Shown here: positions 8,014 to 16,256 of the stretch, one piece after another | Layout: each line of letters begins with the position of its first letter | Position numbering within the stretch: the first letter of the stretch is position 1 | Assembly: GCF_002483205.1 (NCBI RefSeq) | Contig: NZ_DLHM01000005.1 | Coordinates: forward strand, 691,804 to 755,803 | Source of the DNA: Flavihumibacter sp. UBA7668 | GTDB taxonomy: Bacteria > Bacteroidota > Bacteroidia > Chitinophagales > Chitinophagaceae | DNA length: 64,000 bases | Reading direction: 5' to 3' | Translations under genes and position numbers: made by a program | The notes under the pieces: generated by a model | Seen by the model: only the letters and a program-made list of their open reading frames with translations | What the model was told of the DNA's origin: nothing | The model's database searches: none

Positions 8014-8027
8014 GGGTGTTAACACCC
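8014..8027. promoter_or_regulatory. Perfect 14-bp palindrome upstream of dnaB
   Basis: GGGTGTTAACACCC is self-complementary over all 14 bases and sits 44 bp before the dnaB start. It could be an operator for a dimeric regulator or part of the putative origin. No known operator is recognised. Confidence 0.5.
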
Positions 8028-8070
8028 GATTCACGATTTCATAATGTTCTGGTAACGTTGAATAGTTCAA

Positions 8071-9639
8071 ATGGATCTTACAAATATTAATAAAGACCGT
8101 AAAAACAGGCGGAAAGGCACTATGGACCTTAGTACCATGGTGTACGGTAAAGTACCGCCCCAGGCCAAAGACCTGGAAGAAGCGGTTTTGGGGGCCATCA
8201 TGCTGGAAAAAAGTGCCTTTGATACGGTGGTGGAAATCCTGAAGCCCGAATGTTTTTATGTGGATTCGCATCAGCGGATCTTTAAGGCAATGCAATCCCT
8301 GTCTCAAAAAAGCCAGCCGATTGATATCCTGACCATTGTTGAAGAACTCCGAAAGCGGGAGGAACTGGAGATGGTTGGTGGTCCATATTATGTAACCAAG
8401 CTGACGAATACCGTCGTTTCATCCGCCAATATTGATGCGCACTCCAGAATTATTCTTCAGAAATTTATTCAGCGCGAACTGATTCGGATCAGCGGTGAGG
8501 TGATTTCTGATGCGTATGAAGATTCAACCGATGTATTTGATCTGTTGGATTCAGCGGAAAGCAAGTTGTTTGATATCACCAACAATCACCTTCGGAAAGA
8601 TTATAGTGCTATCGACTCGGTATTGGTGCAGACAGTTCAGCGGATTGAAGACCTGCGGAACCAAACGGAGGATATTTCCGGTGTGCCATCGGGCTTCCCG
8701 AGTATTGACAAGGTTACTTATGGCTGGCAAAAAACCGATCTGATCATCCTGGCTGCTCGTCCCGCGGTGGGTAAAACCGCCTTCGCGCTTAACCTGGCCC
8801 GGAATGCTGCATTGAGTCCGACCCGCCCAACGGCGGTGGCTGTGTTCAGTTTGGAGATGAGTGCCGGACAATTAGTTCAGCGGATTCTTTCTGCAGAATC
8901 AGAAATCTGGCTGGAAAAAATCAGTCGCGGTAAACTGGAAGAATATGAGATGAAACAGCTCTATGCCAAAGGCATTCAGCGTTTGTCGGAAGCGAAAATA
9001 TTCATTGATGATACGGCAGCCCTCAACATTTTCGAATTGAGAGCGAAATGCCGTCGCCTTAAAAATAAACACGATCTCGGCCTGATCATCATCGATTACC
9101 TGCAGCTGATGAGTGGTGCCGGCGGGAATACCAACCGGGAACAGGAGATTTCACAGATTTCCCGCTCTCTCAAACAACTGGCAAAAGAATTGGAAGTTCC
9201 GATTATTGCACTTTCCCAGTTGAGCCGGGCGGTGGAAACCAGGAAAGAAGGTAATAAAATGCCGCAGCTGAGTGATCTCCGGGAATCCGGTGCCATCGAA
9301 CAGGATGCGGACATGGTAATGTTTATTTACCGTCCCGAATACTATGATGTGAATGCCAATGAACACGGTGAAAGCGTAAAAGGGGAAACCCATGTTCGGA
9401 TCGCAAAACACAGGAACGGTTCACTCGAAACCATCAAACTCCGCGCAATGCTTCATATCCAGAAATTTGTGGATGAAGGAGTGGAAGGGGGTGATGGTCC
9501 GCCATCCGGACCAATGCCGGGAGCCTGGAAGCCGATTGGTCCAACCGGGCCTGCAGCCGGACCGGATCAAAGCGGTTATCGCCAAATCGGCAGCCGGATG
9601 AACGATGTTCCTTTTGATGATGATGAAACTCCATTTTAA
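8071..9639 (+). CDS. dnaB: Replicative DNA helicase DnaB
   Basis: This 522-residue hexameric helicase unwinds DNA at the replication fork. The N-terminal DnaB domain (about 28-130) contains PPQAKDLEEAVLGAIMLEKSAF. The C-terminal RecA-like ATPase has Walker A ARPAVGKTA (about 229-237), Walker B LIIIDYLQLM (about 337-346) and the SRSLKQLAKELEVPIIALSQLSR block. The C-terminus is a Gly/Pro-rich tail (about 475-522) ending in an acidic DDDETPF. The ATG at 8071 is chosen because the basic leader before LSTMVYGKVPPQ resembles that of related Bacteroidetes proteins, but ATG 8122 is possible. It is coupled to rsmE by a TAATG overlap. No intein is present. Confidence 0.97.
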   Translation: MDLTNINKDRKNRRKGTMDLSTMVYGKVPPQAKDLEEAVLGAIMLEKSAFDTVVEILKPECFYVDSHQRIFKAMQSLSQKSQPIDILTIVEELRKREELEMVGGPYYVTKLTNTVVSSANIDAHSRIILQKFIQRELIRISGEVISDAYEDSTDVFDLLDSAESKLFDITNNHLRKDYSAIDSVLVQTVQRIEDLRNQTEDISGVPSGFPSIDKVTYGWQKTDLIILAARPAVGKTAFALNLARNAALSPTRPTAVAVFSLEMSAGQLVQRILSAESEIWLEKISRGKLEEYEMKQLYAKGIQRLSEAKIFIDDTAALNIFELRAKCRRLKNKHDLGLIIIDYLQLMSGAGGNTNREQEISQISRSLKQLAKELEVPIIALSQLSRAVETRKEGNKMPQLSDLRESGAIEQDADMVMFIYRPEYYDVNANEHGESVKGETHVRIAKHRNGSLETIKLRAMLHIQKFVDEGVEGGDGPPSGPMPGAWKPIGPTGPAAGPDQSGYRQIGSRMNDVPFDDDETPF

Positions 9640-10340
9640 TGGCCCTTCCTTTTTTTTACCTGAACCAATACCAGGGAGAAGACAGGATTCTGCTGGATGA
9701 AGCAAATTCAAGGCATATGGTTGCCGTGCTCCGTATGCAGACAGGGGAGGGAGTGCAGCTTACCGATGGGAAAGGAAACCTGCTTCAATGCCGGATTAGT
9801 GAAGCACATAAAAAAAAGGCGATCGTCGATTTAATTAAAAAAGAGGTATTGCCTCCCCCAGTTAAAAAAATTACCATTGCTATTTCTCCGGTTAAGAATA
9901 CTACCCGCTTTGAATGGTTTCTTGAAAAAGCAACAGAGATCGGCGTTTCTGCCATCATTCCGCTGATTGCACAACGTACCGAAAAACAACAGTTTCGTCA
10001 CGACAGGATGCAGCAAATCCTGATCAGTGCATTAATGCAAAGCCAACAGGCCTGGTTACCGGAACTTATTCAGCCTGTTCGATTTGCTGATTTGATAAAA
10101 CAGGAAAATTATTCACAGAAATGGATTGCCCATTGTCTGGATACAGAACGCAAATCCTTAAGAACTCAAATAGGTGCAGGAAACAATCAATTACTGCTTA
10201 TTGGTCCGGAAGGCGATTTTACTCCTCAGGAAATTGAGCTGGCATTACAGGCCGGATTCGAAGCGGTTACTTTGGGTGATACCCGTCTTCGAACCGAAAC
10301 TGCCGGTCTCGTAGGTGCAACCCTGCTTTGTGTTTCCTGA
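9639..10340 (+). CDS. rsmE: 16S rRNA (uracil-1498-N3) methyltransferase
   Basis: This 233-residue SPOUT-class methyltransferase modifies U1498 of 16S rRNA. It has the N-terminal PUA-like region (about 15-70, DEANSRHMVAVLRMQTGEGVQLTDGKG) and a C-terminal knotted SAM-binding core with the motifs EKATEIGVSAIIPL, LLIGPEGDFTPQE and LGDTRLRTETA. Length is typical. Its ATG overlaps the dnaB stop codon (TAATG), so the two are very likely co-transcribed and coupled. It ends 3 bp before the convergent terC stop. Confidence 0.94.
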   Translation: MALPFFYLNQYQGEDRILLDEANSRHMVAVLRMQTGEGVQLTDGKGNLLQCRISEAHKKKAIVDLIKKEVLPPPVKKITIAISPVKNTTRFEWFLEKATEIGVSAIIPLIAQRTEKQQFRHDRMQQILISALMQSQQAWLPELIQPVRFADLIKQENYSQKWIAHCLDTERKSLRTQIGAGNNQLLLIGPEGDFTPQEIELALQAGFEAVTLGDTRLRTETAGLVGATLLCVS

Positions 10341-10343
10341 TCA

Positions 10344-11168
10344 TCAACGAGCCATATCGGAATATCCGTCGGCATCTTTATCTGTTGAAAAACCTGCATT
10401 TTTTAACTGAGGTTCTCGTAATGCAACCGGTGCAACCCTGGTTTTTTTGCGCATAGCCATATTCAGCATTTCAACGCCAACTGAAAAGGCCATTCCAAAA
10501 TAAATATAGTTTTTCAGGTGAAGCTGGTGGGCTGCTTCACTATCCCAACCTTCAATTACCAGACTTAATCCAATCATTACCAAAAAGGAAAGCGCCAGCA
10601 TTTTCAGTGTTGGATGTTTATGAATGAATCCGGAAATATTCGGACTAAAACGGAACATCACAAACATGGCAATAACAACTGCGGCTATCATAATTTCAAC
10701 ATGTTTGGCAGTTCCTCCGGCAGTCAGAATACTGTCGAAAGAAAATACTGCATCCAAAATTACAATCTGCGTAATGGCTTGTGCAAATCCAAGTCCGGCT
10801 TTCTTTTCGGCCGCTTTATTTGGATCATCTCCTTCCAGTTTGTGGTGAATTTCTTTAACGGATTTATAGATAAGAAAGAGTCCGCCTAACAGCATAACCA
10901 GACTGGCGAGGTCAAATCCTTTGGAGCCGATGTGAAACAGGTTTTTTCCTTTTTGAGCCAGCAGCCAGCTCAATCCCAACAATAACAGACTACGCATAAT
11001 AATGCCAATGATCATCCAGTAGCGTCTTGCTTTTTTCTGGTCTTTGACATCCGGCAACCGATTCATAATAATACTTACGAATATCACATTGTCAATGCCG
11101 AGCACTACTTCCAGTATAACCAGAATAATAAAGCTGATAATACTTTCGGAGGTTAAGAGATGTTCCAT
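10344..11168 (-). CDS. TerC-family integral membrane protein
   Basis: This 274-residue protein has about seven predicted membrane helices. The TerC signature is present: EVVLGIDNVIFVSIIMNRLP near the N-terminus and ILDAVFSFDSILTAGG in the middle, both with the conserved acidic residues. Members are linked to tellurite resistance and to manganese or other metal handling, and the substrate here cannot be told. The C-terminal 30 residues are hydrophilic. It lies 30 bp downstream of pyrD on the same strand and is probably co-transcribed with it. Confidence 0.88.
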   Translation of the reverse strand: MEHLLTSESIISFIILVILEVVLGIDNVIFVSIIMNRLPDVKDQKKARRYWMIIGIIMRSLLLLGLSWLLAQKGKNLFHIGSKGFDLASLVMLLGGLFLIYKSVKEIHHKLEGDDPNKAAEKKAGLGFAQAITQIVILDAVFSFDSILTAGGTAKHVEIMIAAVVIAMFVMFRFSPNISGFIHKHPTLKMLALSFLVMIGLSLVIEGWDSEAAHQLHLKNYIYFGMAFSVGVEMLNMAMRKKTRVAPVALREPQLKNAGFSTDKDADGYSDMAR

Positions 11169-11198
11169 AATAAAAACTAACTGGGTTTGGGTAAAAGC

Positions 11199-12263
11199 TT
11201 AGAGAGATTTACAAATATCCTTAGCAATAGTTGGACCAACATAAATAAATCCGGTCCACACCTGCACAAGGCAGGCACCGGCATCCATTTTTTCACGGGC
11301 TTCAGGGCCGGTAAATATACCGCCACTTGCAATGATTGGAATTTCGCTATTGGATTGTTTACTGATATATTCAACCAATTCAGTTGCACGCTGCCGTAAG
11401 GGAGCTCCACTTAATCCACCGGCACCAATTGCATCCAATTCCTGCTGACCGGTTTGTAAATGCTCACGGGAAATAGTGGTATTGCTTACAACCAATCCAT
11501 CCAGATGTATTTCCCTTGCCAGATCAACCACATCGTTTACCTGTTCCAGCGTAAGATCTGGTGCGATTTTCAAAAACAGCGGTTTGGGATGCGGTTGCTG
11601 TTGGTTGATCGTTTGCAGATGAGAAAGAATTTTGTGGAGGGCATCCTTTTCCTGTAAGGCCCTAAGTCCCGGTGTATTCGGTGAACTAACATTTACGACA
11701 AAATAATCGACCACATTAAACAATTCACGAAAGCAGATTTCATAATCTTTCCAGGCATCTTCATTGGGGGTCAGTTTGTTCTTTCCAATATTGCCACCAA
11801 TAATCAGCCGGGGAGTTCTGAGATTTCGGCTCTCTTGCGTCAGTTTCCAGTTTTTCAATCGTTCCGCCACCACTTTTACCCCCTCGTTGTTAAATCCCAT
11901 TCGGTTGATGAGTGCCTTATCTTTTGGTAAACGAAACAGCCGGGGTTTTTCATTTCCATCCTGAGGTTTTGGTGTTACTGTTCCAATTTCAATGAAACCA
12001 AAACCAAGCAATTCCAGTTCCCGCAGGTAGCGGGCATTTTTATCGAAACCTGCAGCAAGCCCAACGCCGTTTTTGAAGCTTAATCCAAATGCCTGCACCG
12101 GCCGGGCTTCAGAATAACTGAACTTCCGGCTGATCCAGTTACGCAAAAAAGGGATACTGCTTACCAATTGAAGGCAGTTCATTGAAAAATAATGGGCAGT
12201 TTCTGCAGGTAACCAAAAAAGAATACGTCGTAAAAATGAATACATACTCCAAAAAAAAACCAT
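11199..12263 (-). CDS. pyrD: Dihydroorotate dehydrogenase (quinone), class 2
   Basis: This flavoenzyme oxidises dihydroorotate to orotate in pyrimidine synthesis and passes electrons to the membrane quinone. The class 2 N-terminal amphipathic extension is visible (about 7-45, YSFLRRILFWLPAETAHYF), followed by the TIM barrel with FGLSFKNGVGLAAGFDKNARYL, FGFIEIGTVTPKPQDGN, the catalytic-serine loop NVSSPNTPGLR, and GGLSGAPLR with IIASGGIFTG. The length of 354 is normal. The start may be ATG 12263 or ATG 12245 (MYSFLRR), and the latter is nearer the usual N-terminus. It is divergent from the thiolase gene. menG in this window acts on the quinone it would use. Confidence 0.95.
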   Translation of the reverse strand: MVFFWSMYSFLRRILFWLPAETAHYFSMNCLQLVSSIPFLRNWISRKFSYSEARPVQAFGLSFKNGVGLAAGFDKNARYLRELELLGFGFIEIGTVTPKPQDGNEKPRLFRLPKDKALINRMGFNNEGVKVVAERLKNWKLTQESRNLRTPRLIIGGNIGKNKLTPNEDAWKDYEICFRELFNVVDYFVVNVSSPNTPGLRALQEKDALHKILSHLQTINQQQPHPKPLFLKIAPDLTLEQVNDVVDLAREIHLDGLVVSNTTISREHLQTGQQELDAIGAGGLSGAPLRQRATELVEYISKQSNSEIPIIASGGIFTGPEAREKMDAGACLVQVWTGFIYVGPTIAKDICKSL

Positions 12264-12309
12264 TGGGGGGGCATAACAAAAAAATCTTTTCCATCTACGC
12301 AGTTTCCTT

Positions 12310-12317
12310 TAAATTTG
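12310..12317 (+). promoter_or_regulatory. Thiolase gene -7 promoter element
   Basis: TAAATTTG matches TAnnTTTG exactly. The predicted start near 12324 lies after an upstream in-frame TTG at 12315, so that TTG cannot be the start codon. The -33 region is weak. Confidence 0.5.
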
Positions 12318-12359
12318 GGTAATAAGGTTGTTTATGCAACCAATATGGAAGTGGCCACC

Positions 12360-12387
12360 ACTTCTTATTTCAAACTTCAAACTTCTC
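12360..12387 (+). repeat. ACTT heptad array, copy 3
   Basis: Heptads ACTTCTT, ATTTCAA, ACTTCAA and ACTTCTC end 2 bp before the probable ATG (12390) of the thiolase gene. Confidence 0.6.
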
Positions 12388-12389
12388 AG

Positions 12390-13565
12390 ATGAAAACGGC
12401 TTATATCGTGGCGGGATTTCGTACTGCAGTAGCAAAATCAAAACGGGGAGGATTTCGGTTTTATCGTCCGGATGATCTTGCGGTTGACCTGATAAAGGGA
12501 CTGATGGCAACGATTCCTCAGTTGGATCCAACCAGGGTGGATGATCTAATTGTGGGTAATGCTGTTCCGGAAGCGGAGCAGGGACTACAGGTTGGCAGGA
12601 TGATTTCCGTCAGGGCATTGGGAATTGAAGTGCCTGGAATGACGGTGAATAGGTATTGTGCCAGTGGCTTGGAAACAATCGCTATTGCTACAGCCAAAAT
12701 TCAAAGTGGCCAGGCAGAATGTATTGTTGCAGGAGGTACTGAAAGCATGAGTATGGTGCCAACAGCCGGGTGGAAAACGGTTCCAGCTTATAGTGTGGCA
12801 ACTGAAAATCCGGATTATTACCTGAGCATGGGATTAACTGCAGAAGCGGTTGCAAAAGAATATGGAATCAGCCGGGAAGCCCAGGATGAGTTTTCTTATA
12901 ATAGTCACCAAAAGGCAATCCATGCCATATCAAGCGGCTATTTTAAAGCAGGCATTTTGCCGATGAATGTGGAACAGGTTTATCTGGATGAAAAAGGGAA
13001 AAAACAGAAAAAACAATATATCGTTGATACGGATGAAGGGCCGAGAGCCGATACCAGCCTGGAAGTTTTGGCAAAACTTAAACCTGCTTTTGCTGCCGGT
13101 GGTGTGGTAACTGCAGGCAATTCCTCTCAAACAAGCGATGGGGCTGCCTTTGTAGTGGTAATGAGTGAATCGATGGTGAAAGAACTGGGGGTTCAGCCAA
13201 TAGCCCGCCTGGTTAGTTGTGCCAGTGCCGGTGTACATCCAAGAATCATGGGAATTGGGCCAGTTGCAGCCATTCCAAAAGCAGTAAAACAAGCGGGACT
13301 AAACCTGTCACAGGTTGATCTGATAGAATTAAACGAGGCATTTGCCAGTCAGTCGCTGGCAGTTATTCGGGAAGCCGGATTGGATCCTGAAAAGGTTAAT
13401 ATTAATGGAGGTGCCATTGCATTGGGACATCCATTGGGATGTACCGGTGCCAAATTAAGTATTCAGGTTATTCATGATATGAAAAGATTGGGCAAAAAAT
13501 ATGGAATGGTTACCGCATGTGTTGGAGGTGGACAGGGAATTGCAGGTATTATAGAAAATTTATAA
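12390..13565 (+). CDS. Acetyl-CoA C-acyltransferase (thiolase)
   Basis: This enzyme of about 391 residues condenses or cleaves acyl-CoA thioesters, as in the last step of beta-oxidation or in acetoacetyl-CoA synthesis. The nucleophilic Cys lies in VNRYCASGLETIA, and the C-terminal signatures NEAFASQSLAV, NGGAIALGHPLGCTGAK (catalytic His) and CVGGGQGIAG (second Cys) are intact. The ATG at 12390 (MKTAYIVAGFRTAV) fits the family N-terminus. Upstream in-frame starts at 12315 and 12345 would add residues without homology, and the first lies inside the promoter. No other beta-oxidation gene adjoins it. fadA-like or atoB-like specificity cannot be decided. Confidence 0.93.
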   Translation: MKTAYIVAGFRTAVAKSKRGGFRFYRPDDLAVDLIKGLMATIPQLDPTRVDDLIVGNAVPEAEQGLQVGRMISVRALGIEVPGMTVNRYCASGLETIAIATAKIQSGQAECIVAGGTESMSMVPTAGWKTVPAYSVATENPDYYLSMGLTAEAVAKEYGISREAQDEFSYNSHQKAIHAISSGYFKAGILPMNVEQVYLDEKGKKQKKQYIVDTDEGPRADTSLEVLAKLKPAFAAGGVVTAGNSSQTSDGAAFVVVMSESMVKELGVQPIARLVSCASAGVHPRIMGIGPVAAIPKAVKQAGLNLSQVDLIELNEAFASQSLAVIREAGLDPEKVNINGGAIALGHPLGCTGAKLSIQVIHDMKRLGKKYGMVTACVGGGQGIAGIIENL

Positions 13566-13597
13566 GTAGTATATTTCAGTAAGATGTGAATATTTAT

Positions 13598-13627
13598 GAA
13601 AACGCCGGACTCCAATTCGGCGTTTTC
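13598..13627 (+). terminator. Thiolase gene terminator
   Basis: GAAAACGCCG (13598-13607) and CGGCGTTTTC (13618-13627) form a perfect 10-bp stem with a 10-nt loop, about 35 bp after the stop codon. The T run is short and part of the stem. Confidence 0.75.
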
Positions 13628-13710
13628 CTGTATATATAGGGTAAAATATAGTTTCTTTGTAATAGGTTTACGGTCCGTTAACCATGATTCTTTTAAACAG
13701 CAAGCAAGCT

Positions 13711-14355
13711 ATGACCAGGGTTTTTATTATCGATGATCATGAAATGTATCTGGAAGGGCTCTCTTTATTATTGGCAAAGCAATCCACAATTCAGGTGACC
13801 GGTGCCTGTCAGACTGCCACTGATTTATTGGAGCAGCTTCCCCAACTTTCAGCAGAAGATATTTTATTGTTAGATGTGAATCTGCCTGATATGGAGGAAG
13901 ATGTATTGTTGAAGGAAATCCGAAAGACCCGCCCACAGCAGAAGATCTTATACCTCACCCTGATGAGGGGTACCCGTTATGTTCATAAATTATCCAAGTT
14001 TCAGATTCAGGGTTATATATTGAAAAATGCCTCGGTGGATGAATTGGTAAATGCGATTGAAACGGTGAATGGAGGTGGAACTTATTTCAGTAAGGAAATA
14101 GATATAATGGGATCTGAAACTTTTCGGAATACACTAACTATTGAAGATCGTAAAGTTGATGAAATTTTATCCAAAAGAGAAATTGAAGTACTCCGGCTGG
14201 TTTGCAAAGAATTCAGCAACGCAGAAATTGCTCAACAACTATTTTTAAGTATCAGTACGATTGAAACACATCGGAAAAACCTCATTGCCAAACTAGGTGT
14301 TCAGAATACCGTAGGATTAGTGAAGTTTGCTTTGAGGAATAATCTTATCGATTGA
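13711..14355 (+). CDS. NarL/FixJ-type response regulator
   Basis: This protein of about 214 residues has a receiver domain (about 1-120) starting TRVFIIDDHEMYLEGL, with the phospho-acceptor Asp in DILLLDVNLPD and the conserved Lys in GYILKNAS. A LuxR-type helix-turn-helix follows at the C-terminus (LSKREIEVLRLVCKEFSNAEIAQQL with STIETHRKNLIAKLG). The ATG at 13711 is preferred, and ATG 13684 would add nine residues. Its stop codon overlaps the TTG start of the next gene, a sensor kinase, by 4 bp, so the two form a two-component pair. A near-consensus -7 box (TTTCTTTG) lies at 13652. Target genes are unknown, and the downstream TonB receptor is a candidate. Confidence 0.92.
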   Translation: MTRVFIIDDHEMYLEGLSLLLAKQSTIQVTGACQTATDLLEQLPQLSAEDILLLDVNLPDMEEDVLLKEIRKTRPQQKILYLTLMRGTRYVHKLSKFQIQGYILKNASVDELVNAIETVNGGGTYFSKEIDIMGSETFRNTLTIEDRKVDEILSKREIEVLRLVCKEFSNAEIAQQLFLSISTIETHRKNLIAKLGVQNTVGLVKFALRNNLID

Positions 14356-16196
14356 TAAAATTCCGGCTCATATCGCCAGCCATTTTTTTTTGCTTTGGCT
14401 TCCTGCATCTTCAGGCTCAGGTATCCGATACCAATGCCATAAAAAATCTATACGATCAATCGCTTGATTATTCTGAGGATCGTATAGATTCTTTAAAATC
14501 GAATGCCATTCTGATTGAAACAGCATCCAGTCAATTAGGGTTTAGTAAAGGCTTTATTCTTTCAAACCGATTAAAAGGATTGGCAGAAGAGTACGCAGGA
14601 AATTATGAAGAAGCCATTTCATGGTACTTGAAAACCCTGAATGATGCCAGATCAGCTAAATTGGTGGAATATGAGATTGCGGCATTAAGTGATCTGGCCA
14701 TTACGTACAGTGAGGTTAAACAATATGAAAAAGCCAGAGATGTTTACAGACAGTCTTTACAGCTCTCCATGCAAAGAGGGGAGGTCTCCAATATAATTTC
14801 CGGGCTGGGCAATCTCGGTGCAATTTATAACCTGCTGAATAAACCGGATAGTGCATTGCTTTTTCTGGAAGAGGGACTTCGTTTATCAACCGCCTATAAT
14901 ACTTCCGAAACGCTGCCAACCATTTATAATAACCTGGGGAATGTTTATTTTAAAAAGAAAGATTTCTATAAAGCACTTCAATATTTCAGAACCAATAAAT
15001 CACTGCATCAATCGCCCGATCAATTGGGGAATCTTTGGACAGATTATCTGAATATTGGCGATGTTTATATTGAGTTGGGAAGGCTGGATTCTGCAAGAAT
15101 GTATTGTGATGAAGCGCTTCGCCTGGCCAAACAATTAAACTCCCGATCCAAAGAGGCTGAATCATATTCGTTATTGGCAAAATTATATGAGCGCCTGGGT
15201 CAATACCGCATGGCTTATCAGTATCAGCAACAATGGTATCAGTTGGATACAGCGCTGGTAAATCAGGATATGGCCGCTTCCATTGCAGAAATGCAGGAGC
15301 GTTTTAATGCCAAAGACAGGGAGAAAAAAAATCAGTTGTTACAGGCTGCCATTGAAAAAGAAAAACTGAATAACCGAAATCTTCGTTCCTTAAGTCTGGC
15401 AGCATTTCTCATACTCGTTTTGATCAGTATAATTTTATTTATTTATAGAAATTCCAATCAAAAGCTGGTAAAAGTGAATGCTGTAATCAACAGGCAAAAG
15501 GAATCACTTTCATTGCTGAATCAGGAAAAAAATACCCTGATCAGTATTGTTTCACATGATTTAAGCACGCCTTTTTCCAGCATTCATATGTGGAGCAGGT
15601 TACTGGAAGCCGACCATAACCTGGCACCGGATCAGAAAAAGGCGACTGAGAATATTCGTAAAGCTGCTGAGAATGGTGAACAATTGATTCGCCATATTCT
15701 GGAAGTCGAAAAGGAAGGTACCGGAATGGAAAAAATGGAACTGGAAGAAATTCATCTTGCTGCTTTTTTGCATCATTTGGTGGAGCATTTTCAGCCCGCA
15801 GCCAGCGAGAAAAAAATTAAACTTTCCGGTCCTGATCCGGAGCAGCAAGTATTTCTTTTTGCGGATCAGTCACTTTTAAAACGGATTATTGAAAACCTGG
15901 TTTCCAATGCGTTGAAATTTAGTTTACCCGGACAGCAGGTTCAAGTACGGATTGATAACAATTCGGCCTTTACCGATATTATTGTGGAGGATAATGGTCC
16001 CGGTATCAGCAAAGAAGATCAACAACGACTGTTTACCAAATATGGTCAATTATCGGCACGGCCTACAGCCGGCGAATCTTCCACCGGGCTGGGATTGGCT
16101 ATTGTAAAACGCCTTGCCAATGAATTGAATGCAAGTTTGCAGTATGAAGGGAATCCAGGTATTGGAAGCCGCTTTATCATCCGGTTTAAAAAATAA
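14352..16196 (+). CDS. TPR-containing sensor histidine kinase
   Basis: This 614-residue kinase starts at a TTG overlapping the regulator stop (TTGA). It has an N-terminal signal sequence (about 1-22), a periplasmic array of tetratricopeptide repeats (about 60-320, for example YEEAISWYLKTLNDA, YEKARDVYRQSLQLS and YKALQYFRTNKSL), a coiled-coil region, one membrane helix (about 345-365), and a cytoplasmic kinase core. The kinase core has the H box VSHDLSTPFSSI, the N box NLVSNALKFS, and ATP-binding boxes EDNGPGIS and GLGLAIVKRL. This architecture is common in Bacteroidetes. The TPR region is probably a protein-protein sensing module, and the stimulus is unknown. Confidence 0.9.
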   Translation: MIKFRLISPAIFFCFGFLHLQAQVSDTNAIKNLYDQSLDYSEDRIDSLKSNAILIETASSQLGFSKGFILSNRLKGLAEEYAGNYEEAISWYLKTLNDARSAKLVEYEIAALSDLAITYSEVKQYEKARDVYRQSLQLSMQRGEVSNIISGLGNLGAIYNLLNKPDSALLFLEEGLRLSTAYNTSETLPTIYNNLGNVYFKKKDFYKALQYFRTNKSLHQSPDQLGNLWTDYLNIGDVYIELGRLDSARMYCDEALRLAKQLNSRSKEAESYSLLAKLYERLGQYRMAYQYQQQWYQLDTALVNQDMAASIAEMQERFNAKDREKKNQLLQAAIEKEKLNNRNLRSLSLAAFLILVLISIILFIYRNSNQKLVKVNAVINRQKESLSLLNQEKNTLISIVSHDLSTPFSSIHMWSRLLEADHNLAPDQKKATENIRKAAENGEQLIRHILEVEKEGTGMEKMELEEIHLAAFLHHLVEHFQPAASEKKIKLSGPDPEQQVFLFADQSLLKRIIENLVSNALKFSLPGQQVQVRIDNNSAFTDIIVEDNGPGISKEDQQRLFTKYGQLSARPTAGESSTGLGLAIVKRLANELNASLQYEGNPGIGSRFIIRFKK

Positions 16197-16209
16197 AAAA
16201 GAAACATTG

Positions 16210-16238
16210 TTGCAAATTTTGAGAATTTCCTAGATTTG
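16210..16238 (+). promoter_or_regulatory. TonB receptor promoter
   Basis: TTG (16210-16212), an 18-nt spacer and a perfect -7 element TAGATTTG (16231-16238). The predicted start near 16245 gives a leader of only about 12 nt to the GTG at 16257. Confidence 0.6.
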
Positions 16239-16256
16239 TGGTCTTAACAGTAAAAG

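Noticed and set aside
10109..10117. Exact DnaA-box match TTATTCACA inside rsmE
   Set aside because: A single site in coding sequence is about what chance predicts for a window of this size, and no further boxes adjoin it.
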